This document shows positions 24,995 through 32,911 of a stretch of 64,000 nt of DNA, piece after piece. The notes under the pieces were generated by a model. It was not told where the DNA came from. It made no database searches and saw only the letters and a list, made by a program, of their open reading frames with translations. Positions within the stretch are counted from its first letter, which is position 1. Each line of letters opens with the position of its first letter. The translations under genes were made by a program, and so were the position numbers. Origin of the DNA: Jejudonia soesokkakensis (lineage in GTDB: Bacteria > Bacteroidota > Bacteroidia > Flavobacteriales > Flavobacteriaceae); the NCBI RefSeq assembly GCF_042664795.1, contig NZ_JBHTBN010000004.1, forward strand, positions 62,001 through 126,000, written 5' to 3'.

Positions 24995-25116
24995 TCTTTT
25001 TAAATTAAACTTAAGTTCCTCTTTTTGAGGGCTGCAAATGTAGGGTTTTTTCTGAAAAAAAAGAATAAAGAAGAAAGATAAATTAGCAAGGCATTTTTAA
25101 ATAGCTAACCAATATT

Positions 25117-25202
25117 TTGGGCGTTACCCAGATACTCACTTAAATCGATCTGGGTCAGGCTTTCGGCGGTACACGATACCTTGCCTCAATCCTTAACGCA
25201 GG
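25117..25202 (+). ncRNA. Structured element with a three-way junction (strand uncertain)
   Basis: Three helices can be drawn. P1 pairs GCGTTA (25121-25126) with TAACGC (25194-25199). P2 pairs ACCCAGAT (25126-25133) with ATCTGGGT (25148-25155). P3 pairs GGC-GGTA (25165-25171) with TACC-TT-GCC (25177-25185), with a two-base bulge. Unpaired segments such as CAGGCTTTC and TCAATCC join them. It lies in a 287-bp gap between prs and rplY and has higher G+C than the surrounding spacer. I recall similar GGGCGTTACC...TAACGC segments dispersed in other flavobacteria, but cannot verify a family name. It may be a small RNA, a leader element or a dispersed repeat. Confidence 0.5.
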
Positions 25203-25258
25203 AAACGTAACGTTGCTCAGGTTTATTAATAAAATATTATTTTACTATCAACTTTATA

Positions 25259-26197
25259 TTACATCAAAAATTTTGAACTAATACTTTGGTTTCCATGAAC
25301 GCTTTGCATCACGTCTGCAAAGAGATTGGCACAGGTTAATACTCGTAGCTTCGGACTTTCCTGTTTTAACGGAATTGAATCTGTAACAATTAACTCTTCC
25401 AGTTTTGATTTTTCTAAACGTTCGTATGCACTTCCTGAAAGTATAGGGTGTGTACAAATGGCGCGTACACTTAAGGCGCCACGTTCCATCATTAGATCAG
25501 CCGCTTTGGTTAATGTTCCTGCAGTATCTACCATATCGTCGACCAAGACGACATTTTTGCCTTTCACATCACCAATCAATTCCATGTGCGAAATGATATT
25601 TGCTTTTTCGCGCTGTTTGTAACAGATCACCACATCACTTTCCAAAGCTTTAGAGTATGCATACGCTCTTTTACTACCGCCCATATCTGGAGAAGCAATA
25701 GTAAGATTAGGAAGGTTAAGTTTCTTTAAGTAAGGTAAAAAGATGGTAGAAGCAAAAAGGTGATCTACAGGTTTTTCAAAGAACCCTTGAATCTGATCTG
25801 CGTGCAAGTCCATGGTGATGATGCGGGTAGCGCCAGCAGTTTCTAACATTTTAGCAACTAACTTTGCAGCAATAGGCACTCTGGGTTTGTCTTTGCGGTC
25901 TTGCCGTGCCCATCCAAAATATGGCATCACAGCAGTTATATGGCGTGCACTGGCTCGCTTGGCTGCATCTAGCATGAGCAATAATTCCATTAAATGATCA
26001 CTGCTGGGATGTGTAGAGCCAATAATAAACACACGGCACCCACGTACCGATTCTTCAAAGGAAGGTTGAAACTCTCCGTCGCTGTAGGTTGAGGTGATGA
26101 TATTTCCTAGGGGGAGTCCGTAAGCTTCGGCAATATCTTTTGCAAGAGATTGCGATTGTTTACAGGCAAATATTTTGGGAGTGGGTTCAAGTGGCAT
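25259..26197 (-). CDS. prs: Ribose-phosphate pyrophosphokinase
   Basis: 312 residues. Two phosphoribosyltransferase-like halves are visible: KIFACKQSQSLAKDIAEAYG and SDGEFQPSFEESVRGCRVFIIGS in the first, and the PRPP-binding loop VLVDDMVDTAGTL plus the flexible loop SPDMGGSKRAYAYSKAL in the second. RQDRKDKPRVPIAAK is the conserved regulatory region. It makes PRPP from ribose-5-phosphate and ATP for nucleotide, histidine and NAD synthesis. The gene stands upstream of the structured element and rplY. Confidence 0.97.
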   Translation of the reverse strand: MPLEPTPKIFACKQSQSLAKDIAEAYGLPLGNIITSTYSDGEFQPSFEESVRGCRVFIIGSTHPSSDHLMELLLMLDAAKRASARHITAVMPYFGWARQDRKDKPRVPIAAKLVAKMLETAGATRIITMDLHADQIQGFFEKPVDHLFASTIFLPYLKKLNLPNLTIASPDMGGSKRAYAYSKALESDVVICYKQREKANIISHMELIGDVKGKNVVLVDDMVDTAGTLTKAADLMMERGALSVRAICTHPILSGSAYERLEKSKLEELIVTDSIPLKQESPKLRVLTCANLFADVMQSVHGNQSISSKFLM

Positions 26198-26314
26198 GCT
26201 GGTATGTTTTTAAAGGTGAAACAAAAATAAAGGAATAGAAAGCCGAAGAAAAAAAATGATATTACGATTTACTAACAATCTAATAGGAATTCATTATTTT
26301 TGTGCCCTACTTTT

Positions 26315-26395
26315 GCTCAAGTGGCGGAATTGGTAGACGCGCTGGATTCAAAATCCAGTTCCTTTGGAGTGCGGGTTCGATTCCCGCCTTGAGTA
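26315..26395 (+). tRNA. tRNA-Leu (anticodon CAA)
   Basis: The acceptor stem GCTCAAG (26315-26321) pairs with CTTGAGT (26388-26394), with a wobble first pair. The anticodon arm is CTGGA-TTCAAAA-TCCAG, giving anticodon CAA. A class II long variable arm (TCCTTTGGAGT) and the T arm GCGGG-TTCGATT-CCCGC follow. The CCA end is not encoded. Confidence 0.96.
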
Positions 26396-26407
26396 CAACA
26401 AGTCAGT

Positions 26408-26443
26408 AAAGCGAGTTTCAAAAATTGAGGCTCGCTTTTTTTG
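26408..26443 (+). terminator. Terminator after tRNA-Leu
   Basis: The stem AAGCGAG pairs with CTCGCTT (26430-26436 region) and is followed by a T run on the plus strand, about 15 nt after the tRNA. Confidence 0.85.
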
Positions 26444-26458
26444 TGCCCTAACAAAAGT

Positions 26459-26674
26459 TTATTTTTTAATCGACTTTACATACAATCGTTCTACTTTTTC
26501 ACGTGCCCAAGGAGTTTTCCGAAGAAATTTTAAACTCGATTTTACAGATGGATCGTGTGTAAAACAGCGAATGTTTATTTTCTCTCCTAAGGTTTCCCAG
26601 CCATAGGTTGCTTCCAAATAGAGAACCATATCTGCTAATTTTATTCCGTGAAGGGGATTGTTGGGTTGTGACAT
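26459..26674 (-). CDS. DUF2132 (VF530) family small DNA-binding protein
   Basis: 71 residues, basic, matching the VF530 family from end to end: NPLHGIKLADMVLYLEATYGWETLG, then CFTHDPSVKSSLKFLRKTPWAREKVE. The family folds as a small helical protein reported to bind DNA; its biological role is unknown. It is a single gene facing the tRNA terminator and the following plus-strand membrane protein. The stop is 16 nt from the tRNA terminator. Confidence 0.9.
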   Translation of the reverse strand: MSQPNNPLHGIKLADMVLYLEATYGWETLGEKINIRCFTHDPSVKSSLKFLRKTPWAREKVERLYVKSIKK

Positions 26675-26847
26675 TAAAATATCATTGAATGTACAACAAA
26701 GGTATTGAAAGGTGAATAAACTATGTGATTTTCAGAAATGAATATTATTTTAATAAAATAAGGCAGTTGACGTATGGTTTTGTAGGGATTTATAGTCCAT
26801 ATTTATAAAAGCATCTATTTTAATTAACAAGTCTTAGATAACCACAT

Positions 26848-27300
26848 ATGAAGACGACTACAAGGAAGATGACCCTCAAAGAACGCAAACAACTTCAACG
26901 TTCTAGGTGGCTACTACTTCCCATCTATATATTAGTGCTTGTTTTTTTGGCAATTGCGTATTATTTTGAATCACTTCCAGTTTATGCAAGAGTAGCAGCT
27001 TCAGCTATTCCCATTATTGCCGCTATTATTTTTACTTCCGTTATGTTCAAGACGAACGAAGACATTCAGCTTAATGAAGTTACTGTTATTTCAGGAATAC
27101 TTAGCAGCAAGCAAAAATTTGGAAGTCACATGCCCATGGCAAGTAAAAGAAGTAGCAGTCAACCTTCCTATTATATTGTTATTTCTGGAACTAAATTTAA
27201 AGTTACCTCTAGGATGTATGCTTCCGTTTCTGAAGGAGATAAAGTAGCATTGACTATCGCGCCACGTTCAAATTATATTCTTGGAATAAAGATTCTTTAG
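26848..27300 (+). CDS. Small membrane protein of unknown function
   Basis: 150 residues. A basic N-terminus (MKTTTRKMTLKERKQLQRSR) precedes two membrane helices, at about 21-40 (WLLLPIYILVLVFLAIAYYF) and about 46-66. The rest is a beta-rich cytoplasmic or periplasmic domain ending in GDKVALTIAPRSNYILGIKIL, somewhat like DUF3592-type domains. I do not recognise the family. The good initiation context and separate terminator support it as a real gene. It is monocistronic on the plus strand. Confidence 0.75.
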   Translation: MKTTTRKMTLKERKQLQRSRWLLLPIYILVLVFLAIAYYFESLPVYARVAASAIPIIAAIIFTSVMFKTNEDIQLNEVTVISGILSSKQKFGSHMPMASKRSSSQPSYYIVISGTKFKVTSRMYASVSEGDKVALTIAPRSNYILGIKIL

Positions 27301-27321
27301 GTGTATCAGTTTCCGAAGCAA

Positions 27322-27351
27322 AAAAAAGGAAGCCCTAGAGCTTCCTTTTAA
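27322..27351. terminator. Bidirectional terminator between the small membrane protein gene and nrdA
   Basis: AAGGAAGC (27326-27333), a six-base loop, then GCTTCCTT (27340-27347). Runs of A and T on the two flanks allow termination of both converging genes. Confidence 0.8.
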
Positions 27352-27373
27352 TCTATTAAAATCTAATCCAAAA

Positions 27374-29836
27374 TTAAGATCCACACATTAAACAATCGTC
27401 ATCCGGCCCTCCATTTTGAGATTTGTTCATCATTTCTCTAAACTCTGCGGGAGTCATAGGTGTGGTGTCTACACTATCTGCCGCTTCAGCTTTATTTACC
27501 ACAACTTCTTTAGGCGCAGGAGCTATGGCTGTTGTTGCTGCTTCTACTGTAACAGGCGCTTCTTTCTTTACATCATTTTTCAATGTAAATTTAATAGCAT
27601 CTACTGCACTCTTAGTTCTTAAATAGTACATTCCTGTTTTTAAGCCACTTTTCCAAGCATAGAAGTGCATAGAAGTAAGTTTTGCGTAGTTTGCATTTTC
27701 CATAAAAAGGTTAAGCGATTGTGACTGATCAATAAAATAGCCTCTGTGGCGTGACATGTCGATAATGTCTTTCATGCTTAGTTCCCAAACTGTTTTATAA
27801 AGCTCTTTTAATTCCTGCGGAATGTTTACATTTTGAACCGAACCATTATCACGCATGATCTGTTCTTTAAGATCTTCGTTCCACAATCCTAAACTTACAA
27901 GATCTTCCAATAAGTGCTTATTTACAACAATAAACTCTCCTGAAAGTACTCTACGTGTGTAGATATTTGAGGTATACGGCTCGAATGCTTCATTGTTCCC
28001 TAAGATTTGAGAGGTAGAGGCAGTAGGCATAGGCGCAACTAATAGTGAGTTACGAACTCCATGCTTTAAAACCTTTTCACGAAGTTTACCCCAGTCCCAA
28101 CGACCACTTAATTCTTCGTCTTCTATGCCCCAAAGGTTGTGTTGAAATTTACCTTCAGAGATAGGAGATCCTTCATACGTTTGGTAAGGTCCATCAACTT
28201 TAGCTTCTTCCATAGAGGCAGTAACCGCTGCGAAATATAGAGTTTCGAAAATCTCCTGATTTACTTTCTTAGCTTCATCACTTGTAAAAGGCAAGCGCAT
28301 CATGATAAAGGCATCTGCCAGCCCTTGAATTCCGAGGCCCACCGGGCGGTGACGGAAATTAGAGTTTTCGGCTTCCTTCACAGGGTAGTAATTTCGGTCG
28401 ATGACTCTGTTTAGGTTTTTAGTCACTCTTTTGGTCACCCTAAATAGTTCTTTATGGTCAAATTCGCCATTCTTTATAAACATAGGCAGCGCAATAGAGG
28501 CAAGGTTACATACAGCTACTTCGTCTGGAGACGTATACTCCATAATTTCTGTACATAAGTTGGAAGAACGAATGGTTCCTAAGTTCTTCTGATTGCTCTT
28601 ACGGTTTGCAGCATCTTTGTAAAGCATATATGGTGTTCCCGTTTCAATTTGAGACTCCATAATTTTTTCCCATAATTCACGTGCTTTAATCGTTTTACGG
28701 CCTTTATTTTCTGCTTCATACTTGTGGTATAGAGCATCAAACTCATCTCCATGACAATCAAAAAGTCCAGGACATTCATTAGGACACATCAGCGTCCATT
28801 CGCCATCTTCCTGTACACGTTTCATAAACAAATCTGGAATCCACATAGCATAAAAAAGGTCACGGGCTCTCATTTCTTCTTTTCCGTGGTTCTTTTTTAA
28901 GTCTAAGAAATCAAAAATATCTGCATGCCATGGTTCTACATACATTGCAAAAGATCCTTTTCTTTTTCCGCCACCTTGATCTACATAGCGGGCTGTATCG
29001 TTAAATACACGTAACATAGGAACAATCCCATTTGAGGTGCCATTAGTTCCTGAAATGTACGATCCAGTCGCACGAATGTTATGGATAGAAAGTCCAATTC
29101 CTCCAGCCGATTGTGAGATCTTGGCAGTTTGTTTGAGCGTGTCATAGATTCCATCAATGCTGTCGTCTTTCATAGTTAATAAAAAGCAAGAAGACATTTG
29201 TGGCTTAGGTGTTCCACTATTAAATAAAGTAGGAGTAGCGTGCGTAAAGAATTTCTTAGACATTAGCTCGTAGGTTTCTTTAACGGCAGCAAGATCGTCT
29301 AAATGGATTCCTACAGAAACCCGCATCAACATATGTTGTGGACGCTCTACAATATTTCCATTTAATTTTAATAAGTAAGAACGTTCTAACGTTTTAAACC
29401 CGAAATAGTCATACCCAAAATCACGATTGTAGATAATAGTAGAATCTAGATCATCTGCATTATCCATTATAACTTTATAAACCTCATCACTTAATAAAGG
29501 AGCCTTTTTTCCTGTACGCGGATTCACATAGGTGTACAGATCTTCCATTACCTCACTAAATGTCTTCTTTGTATTTTTATGAAGATTTGAAACCGAAATA
29601 CGCGCTGCAAGTCTTGCGTAATCAGGGTGTGAGGTCGTCATAGTAGCGGCAACTTCGGCAGCGAGATTGTCCAATTCACTTGTAGTAACTCCATCGTATA
29701 GCCCTTCGATTACACGCATTGAAATTTTAACTGGGTCTACTAATTCATTAAGACCATAGCAGAGTTTTCTAACTCGTGCTGTAATCTTGTCGAACATAAT
29801 GGGTTCTTTGCGGCCGTCTCGTTTTACTACATTCAT
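27374..29836 (-). CDS. nrdA: Ribonucleotide reductase alpha subunit, class Ia
   Basis: 820 residues. An ATP-cone domain at about 1-95 (VVKRDGRKEPIMFDKITARV) gives allosteric control of overall activity. The barrel holds the redox cysteine in PQMSSCFLL, the active-site SSNLCTEI (cysteine radical and glutamate), the second redox cysteine in VCNLASIALP, and the radical-transfer tyrosines in MYYLRTKSA. The C-terminal CLMCGS supplies the shuttle dithiol, preceded by an Ala/Pro/Val-rich flexible linker (about 750-790). It reduces ribonucleoside diphosphates with NrdB. It lies 127 nt downstream of nrdB. Confidence 0.97.
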   Translation of the reverse strand: MNVVKRDGRKEPIMFDKITARVRKLCYGLNELVDPVKISMRVIEGLYDGVTTSELDNLAAEVAATMTTSHPDYARLAARISVSNLHKNTKKTFSEVMEDLYTYVNPRTGKKAPLLSDEVYKVIMDNADDLDSTIIYNRDFGYDYFGFKTLERSYLLKLNGNIVERPQHMLMRVSVGIHLDDLAAVKETYELMSKKFFTHATPTLFNSGTPKPQMSSCFLLTMKDDSIDGIYDTLKQTAKISQSAGGIGLSIHNIRATGSYISGTNGTSNGIVPMLRVFNDTARYVDQGGGKRKGSFAMYVEPWHADIFDFLDLKKNHGKEEMRARDLFYAMWIPDLFMKRVQEDGEWTLMCPNECPGLFDCHGDEFDALYHKYEAENKGRKTIKARELWEKIMESQIETGTPYMLYKDAANRKSNQKNLGTIRSSNLCTEIMEYTSPDEVAVCNLASIALPMFIKNGEFDHKELFRVTKRVTKNLNRVIDRNYYPVKEAENSNFRHRPVGLGIQGLADAFIMMRLPFTSDEAKKVNQEIFETLYFAAVTASMEEAKVDGPYQTYEGSPISEGKFQHNLWGIEDEELSGRWDWGKLREKVLKHGVRNSLLVAPMPTASTSQILGNNEAFEPYTSNIYTRRVLSGEFIVVNKHLLEDLVSLGLWNEDLKEQIMRDNGSVQNVNIPQELKELYKTVWELSMKDIIDMSRHRGYFIDQSQSLNLFMENANYAKLTSMHFYAWKSGLKTGMYYLRTKSAVDAIKFTLKNDVKKEAPVTVEAATTAIAPAPKEVVVNKAEAADSVDTTPMTPAEFREMMNKSQNGGPDDDCLMCGS

Positions 29837-29928
29837 TTTTGAAGGGTTTTGTAATTATGGTTTAATTTTTCGGATAAAAAGTCCTGTGCATATGTATTAA
29901 TATGCTAATTATTAATGCTTTATATGAA

Positions 29929-29957
29929 AAGCCCGCTTTTTGGGGAGAAAGCGGAAG
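29929..29957 (-). promoter_or_regulatory. Hairpin in the nrdB-nrdA spacer
   Basis: On the minus strand CCGCTTT pairs with AAAGCGG around a C-rich loop and is followed by GCTTTTC. It starts about 7 nt after the nrdB stop. The weak T run suggests partial termination or mRNA stabilisation, which would set the nrdB:nrdA ratio. Confidence 0.5.
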
Positions 29958-29963
29958 CCTTTC

Positions 29964-30941
29964 TTAAAAATCTGCGTCGAAACTAATTTTATTCGACTCT
30001 TTGTCTTTGTTAGTAACACCTGCTTTTTGATATTCTGAAACGCGCTTCTCAAAGAAGTTTGTTTTTCCTTGTAGGGAAATCATATCCATAAAGTCAAACG
30101 GATTGCTGGTGTTGTATTCTTTTTCACATTGTAATTCTACCAAAAGCCTGTCTGTTACAAACTCGAGGTATTGTGTCATCAATGTAGAGTTCATACCAAT
30201 TAAACTTACGGGAAGTGATTCGGTTATAAACTCACGCTCTATATTTAAAGCGTCCACAATAATTTCGCGGATACGCTCTTTGGGAACTTTATTAATTAGG
30301 TGGTGATTGTGTAGGTGTACTGCAAAATCACAGTGTACTCCTTCATCACGAGAAATCAATTCGTTAGAAAATGTCAAACCAGGCATTAATCCACGTTTCT
30401 TTAACCAGAAGATAGAGCAAAAAGCACCACTAAAGAAAATACCCTCAACAGCTGCAAAAGCAATTAAACGCTCTGCAAAGCTAGGGCTGTCTATCCATTT
30501 AAGAGCCCAGTCTGCCTTCTTTTTAATCGCAGGGAAATTTTCGATAGCATTAAATAACTTGTCCTTTTCTTTGTCGTCTTTGACGTAGGTGTCGATTAAA
30601 AGAGAATAGGTTTCAGAATGGATATTTTCCATCATAATTTGGAACCCGTAAAAGAATTTTGCTTCGCTGTATTGTACTTCATTGACAAAATTTTCAGCTA
30701 AATTTTCATTTACGATACCGTCACTCGCAGCAAAAAAGGCAAGAATATGTTTGATAAAATAGCGCTCATCGTCATTTAATTTTGACGTCCAATCTGTTAA
30801 ATCCTGATGCAGATCAATTTCTTCTGCGGTCCAGAAACTAGCTTCCGATTTTTTATACCAATCCCATATATCATGGTGTTGAATTGGAAAAATTACAAAT
30901 CGTCCTTCGTTTTCTTGTAAGATTGGTTCTACTGCGCTCAT
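29964..30941 (-). CDS. nrdB: Ribonucleotide reductase beta subunit, class Ia
   Basis: 325 residues, the short Bacteroidota form. The diiron ligands and tyrosyl radical are visible: the Glu-x2-His-x3-Tyr of MENIHSETYSLL gives E, H and the radical Y in the canonical spacing; EGIFFSGAF and RDEGVHCDFAV supply the remaining Glu and His ligands. The C-terminal tail that docks on NrdA ends in KISFDADF. The tyrosine means a class Ia-type radical rather than a tyrosine-free one. The gene order is nrdB then nrdA, the reverse of E. coli. The leader is long (about 370 nt to the DUF3109 terminator). Confidence 0.97.
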   Translation of the reverse strand: MSAVEPILQENEGRFVIFPIQHHDIWDWYKKSEASFWTAEEIDLHQDLTDWTSKLNDDERYFIKHILAFFAASDGIVNENLAENFVNEVQYSEAKFFYGFQIMMENIHSETYSLLIDTYVKDDKEKDKLFNAIENFPAIKKKADWALKWIDSPSFAERLIAFAAVEGIFFSGAFCSIFWLKKRGLMPGLTFSNELISRDEGVHCDFAVHLHNHHLINKVPKERIREIIVDALNIEREFITESLPVSLIGMNSTLMTQYLEFVTDRLLVELQCEKEYNTSNPFDFMDMISLQGKTNFFEKRVSEYQKAGVTNKDKESNKISFDADF

Positions 30942-31310
30942 TGTCCTGTTTGCTTTTAAATTAAAATTTTGTGGTTACTAGGGACTAACAAATATGCAGA
31001 TTATTTAAAGGTTTTTTTGGATTTTTTGCTTTTGGTTTTCAACAAAGTTTTCAACACAACCCTTTTTTAATTGTTCTTATTGTTTTGTTAAATAAGACAC
31101 ATAATAGGCTGTAAACCAATTGTGTAAAAAACAAACACTGGGGTTGTTAACAATCTAAACTTTTGTCGTTGAAAAGCTTCGGAAGGGTGCTTTTCATGGT
31201 CTTTTTAGGCTACTTTGATGCTGTCGATGAATCCTAATTTTTCAACAAAAATCGAATGAAATTTTAACATAAAAATTTTCAGAAGAAACCAAATCCATGC
31301 TTTAAAATAA
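30942..31310 (-). promoter_or_regulatory. Long upstream region of nrdB
   Basis: About 370 bp with no credible gene. It holds two direct copies of GTTTTCAACA (31035-31044 and 31047-31056), 12 bp apart, and a hairpin GAAAAGC/GCTTTTC (31171-31195) that contains the octamer CTTCGGAA. A near-consensus promoter box (CATATTTG on the minus strand, near 31000) is visible. I saw no canonical NrdR box pair. The GTTTTCAACA repeats resemble weak DnaA boxes, a plausible but unproved control for a reductase gene. Confidence 0.4.
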
Positions 31311-31346
31311 AAAAAACCGTTCCTTTTTAAAGAGCAACGGTTTTGT
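31311..31346 (-). terminator. Terminator after the DUF3109 gene
   Basis: AAAACCGTT (31313-31321) pairs with AACGGTTTT (31336-31344). On the minus strand it is followed by a long T run. It lies about 97 nt after the DUF3109 stop. Confidence 0.85.
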
Positions 31347-31442
31347 GCATTGAAATAAATTTGGCCTAATATCGTACCGTCAAAATAAGAGAATAGGAAT
31401 TTTAAAAACAATACGTGCAAACACGTATTTTTATACTAAAAA

Positions 31443-32012
31443 TTATTCTTGATGCTTGGCAGCAACTTTCTCCAATTCGGCATACCAGTGTTCGCCAAAC
31501 TTTCGGATTAAGGCTTCTTTTGTAAATTTATAAACAGGTACTTTAAGTTCTTTTCCCAGCGTGCAGGCATCATTACAAATAGGCCATTTGTGATAATTTA
31601 CCGCAGCAAACTCACTGTAATCCTGGACACGTACCGGATATAGGTGGCAAGAAATAGGTTTTCTAAAATCAACTTCGCCCGCATTATACGCATCTTCGAT
31701 TCCGCAGCTAGCGGTTCCATTTTCAGTAAAGGTTACATAGGCACATTCTTTGCCGTTCACTAAAGGTGTTTCCAGCTCATCAAGGTCACTAACAATATGA
31801 GTTCCTTGTGCCTCGATAGCAGCGATACCTTCAGGTCTTAGAAAAGGTTTAACTTTTGGATAGATTTGTTTTAAAGTTTCAACTTCTTCAGTAGTAACGG
31901 GAGCTCCAGCCTCACCTTCGATGCAACAGGCTCCTTTGCATGCTCCAAGATTGCACACAAATTCTTTTTCGATAATCGCTTCAGAAACTATTGTTTTTCC
32001 TAATTGAAACAT
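31443..32012 (-). CDS. DUF3109 family cysteine-rich protein
   Basis: 189 residues, cytoplasmic. The N-terminal motif FVCNLGACKGACC supplies C20, C25, C29 and C30, and further cysteines occur in GTASCGIEDAY, PISCHLYPVRV and WPICNDACTLG. This pattern matches DUF3109 proteins of Bacteroidota and looks like an iron-sulfur or zinc cluster site. It is related to the YkgJ-type CxxxCC proteins. Its reaction is unknown. It is monocistronic, divergent from marC with a 111-bp gap. Confidence 0.9.
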   Translation of the reverse strand: MFQLGKTIVSEAIIEKEFVCNLGACKGACCIEGEAGAPVTTEEVETLKQIYPKVKPFLRPEGIAAIEAQGTHIVSDLDELETPLVNGKECAYVTFTENGTASCGIEDAYNAGEVDFRKPISCHLYPVRVQDYSEFAAVNYHKWPICNDACTLGKELKVPVYKFTKEALIRKFGEHWYAELEKVAAKHQE

Positions 32013-32123
32013 TTTGCAAAGATAGTTTTTTGCTTCCGAAGAAATACTGCGCGTTAACCATTTTAAATGCTTAATTTTGCGCCTTGTAATTTTAAATAAA
32101 ATCTGATTTTTCAGAGAACAGTT

Positions 32124-32705
32124 ATGAGTTTCAGTTTCAAAGAAATAGCAACCGCTACGATGGTACTTTTTGCGGTTATTGACATTGTAGGAAGCATCCC
32201 AATTATTATATCTCTGAAAGAAAAATCGGGTAAAATTAAATCGGGACGCGCTTCTATTATCGCAGCGGTTGTTCTGGTGGTCTTTCTTTTTGTTGGAGAA
32301 GAAATTTTAAAACTTATTGGAATTAATGTTTACGAATTTGCGGTGGCAGGGGCGTTTATACTTTTCTTTATTGCGTTAGAAATGATTCTTGGCATTACAC
32401 TCTTCAAGCAAAAAAGCGGAAACTTGGATTCAGCTACAGTTTTCCCAATAGCCTTTCCAATTGTTGCCGGCCCTGGGAGTTTAACATCCTTGCTCTCGCT
32501 ACGCGCAGAGTATGCGCTTGAGAATATCATTGTTGCTATAATCATCAATGTGATTGTGGTATTTATCGTATTACGTACTTCCAGTAGCTTGCAGCGTTTT
32601 TTAGGAAAAAATGGAATTGCTATTATTGAAAAAATCTTTGGTGTGATCTTACTTGCAATTGCCGTGAAGCTTTTTGCATCTAATATTCAGGAATTATTTA
32701 ACTAG
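32124..32705 (+). CDS. MarC family membrane protein
   Basis: 193 residues with six hydrophobic helices. The family pattern is visible: FAVIDIVGSIPIIISL near the start, FILFFIALEMILGI in the middle, and FPIAFPIVAGPGSLTSLLSL, the conserved MarC re-entrant motif. Despite the historical name, a role in multiple antibiotic resistance is not supported; some relatives are thought to export small molecules. It is followed 2 nt later by a tiny membrane protein gene. Confidence 0.9.
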   Translation: MSFSFKEIATATMVLFAVIDIVGSIPIIISLKEKSGKIKSGRASIIAAVVLVVFLFVGEEILKLIGINVYEFAVAGAFILFFIALEMILGITLFKQKSGNLDSATVFPIAFPIVAGPGSLTSLLSLRAEYALENIIVAIIINVIVVFIVLRTSSSLQRFLGKNGIAIIEKIFGVILLAIAVKLFASNIQELFN

Positions 32706-32707
32706 TT

Positions 32708-32905
32708 ATGAAAAAAACCTTCATTTATATATTGATTGCTATTGCCGCTGGACTAATGATATTTAATGCTACAAAGATTGATTTGGACGGCTTGATGGAA
32801 GGAGATAGTGGTACAGCGCTTATTACATTAGTAGCGGCTGCTTGTGTTGTTGTATTACTGGTAATCTTACTGGTTAGTATGAAAATCGCAAAAAAGGTAA
32901 AGTAA
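32708..32905 (+). CDS. Small two-helix membrane protein
   Basis: 65 residues. A hydrophobic N-terminus (KTFIYILIAIAAGLMIFNATKI) and a second helix (GTALITLVAAACVVVLLVILLVSMKIAKK) flank a short polar loop. It begins 2 nt after the marC-like gene, so it is co-transcribed and may be its partner. I do not recognise a family. Its stop lies 6 nt from that of the converging S41 protease. Confidence 0.75.
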   Translation: MKKTFIYILIAIAAGLMIFNATKIDLDGLMEGDSGTALITLVAAACVVVLLVILLVSMKIAKKVK

Positions 32906-32911
32906 TGGCTC

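Noticed and set aside
31205..31420. A 71-residue minus-strand open frame between nrdB and DUF3109
   Set aside because: It runs through the DUF3109 terminator hairpin, is rich in Phe and Lys as expected of AT-rich noncoding DNA, and resembles no family.
30942..31442. Riboswitch or NrdR box pair upstream of nrdB
   Set aside because: No palindromic NrdR-type pair and no recognisable riboswitch core could be found; only short direct repeats and one hairpin.
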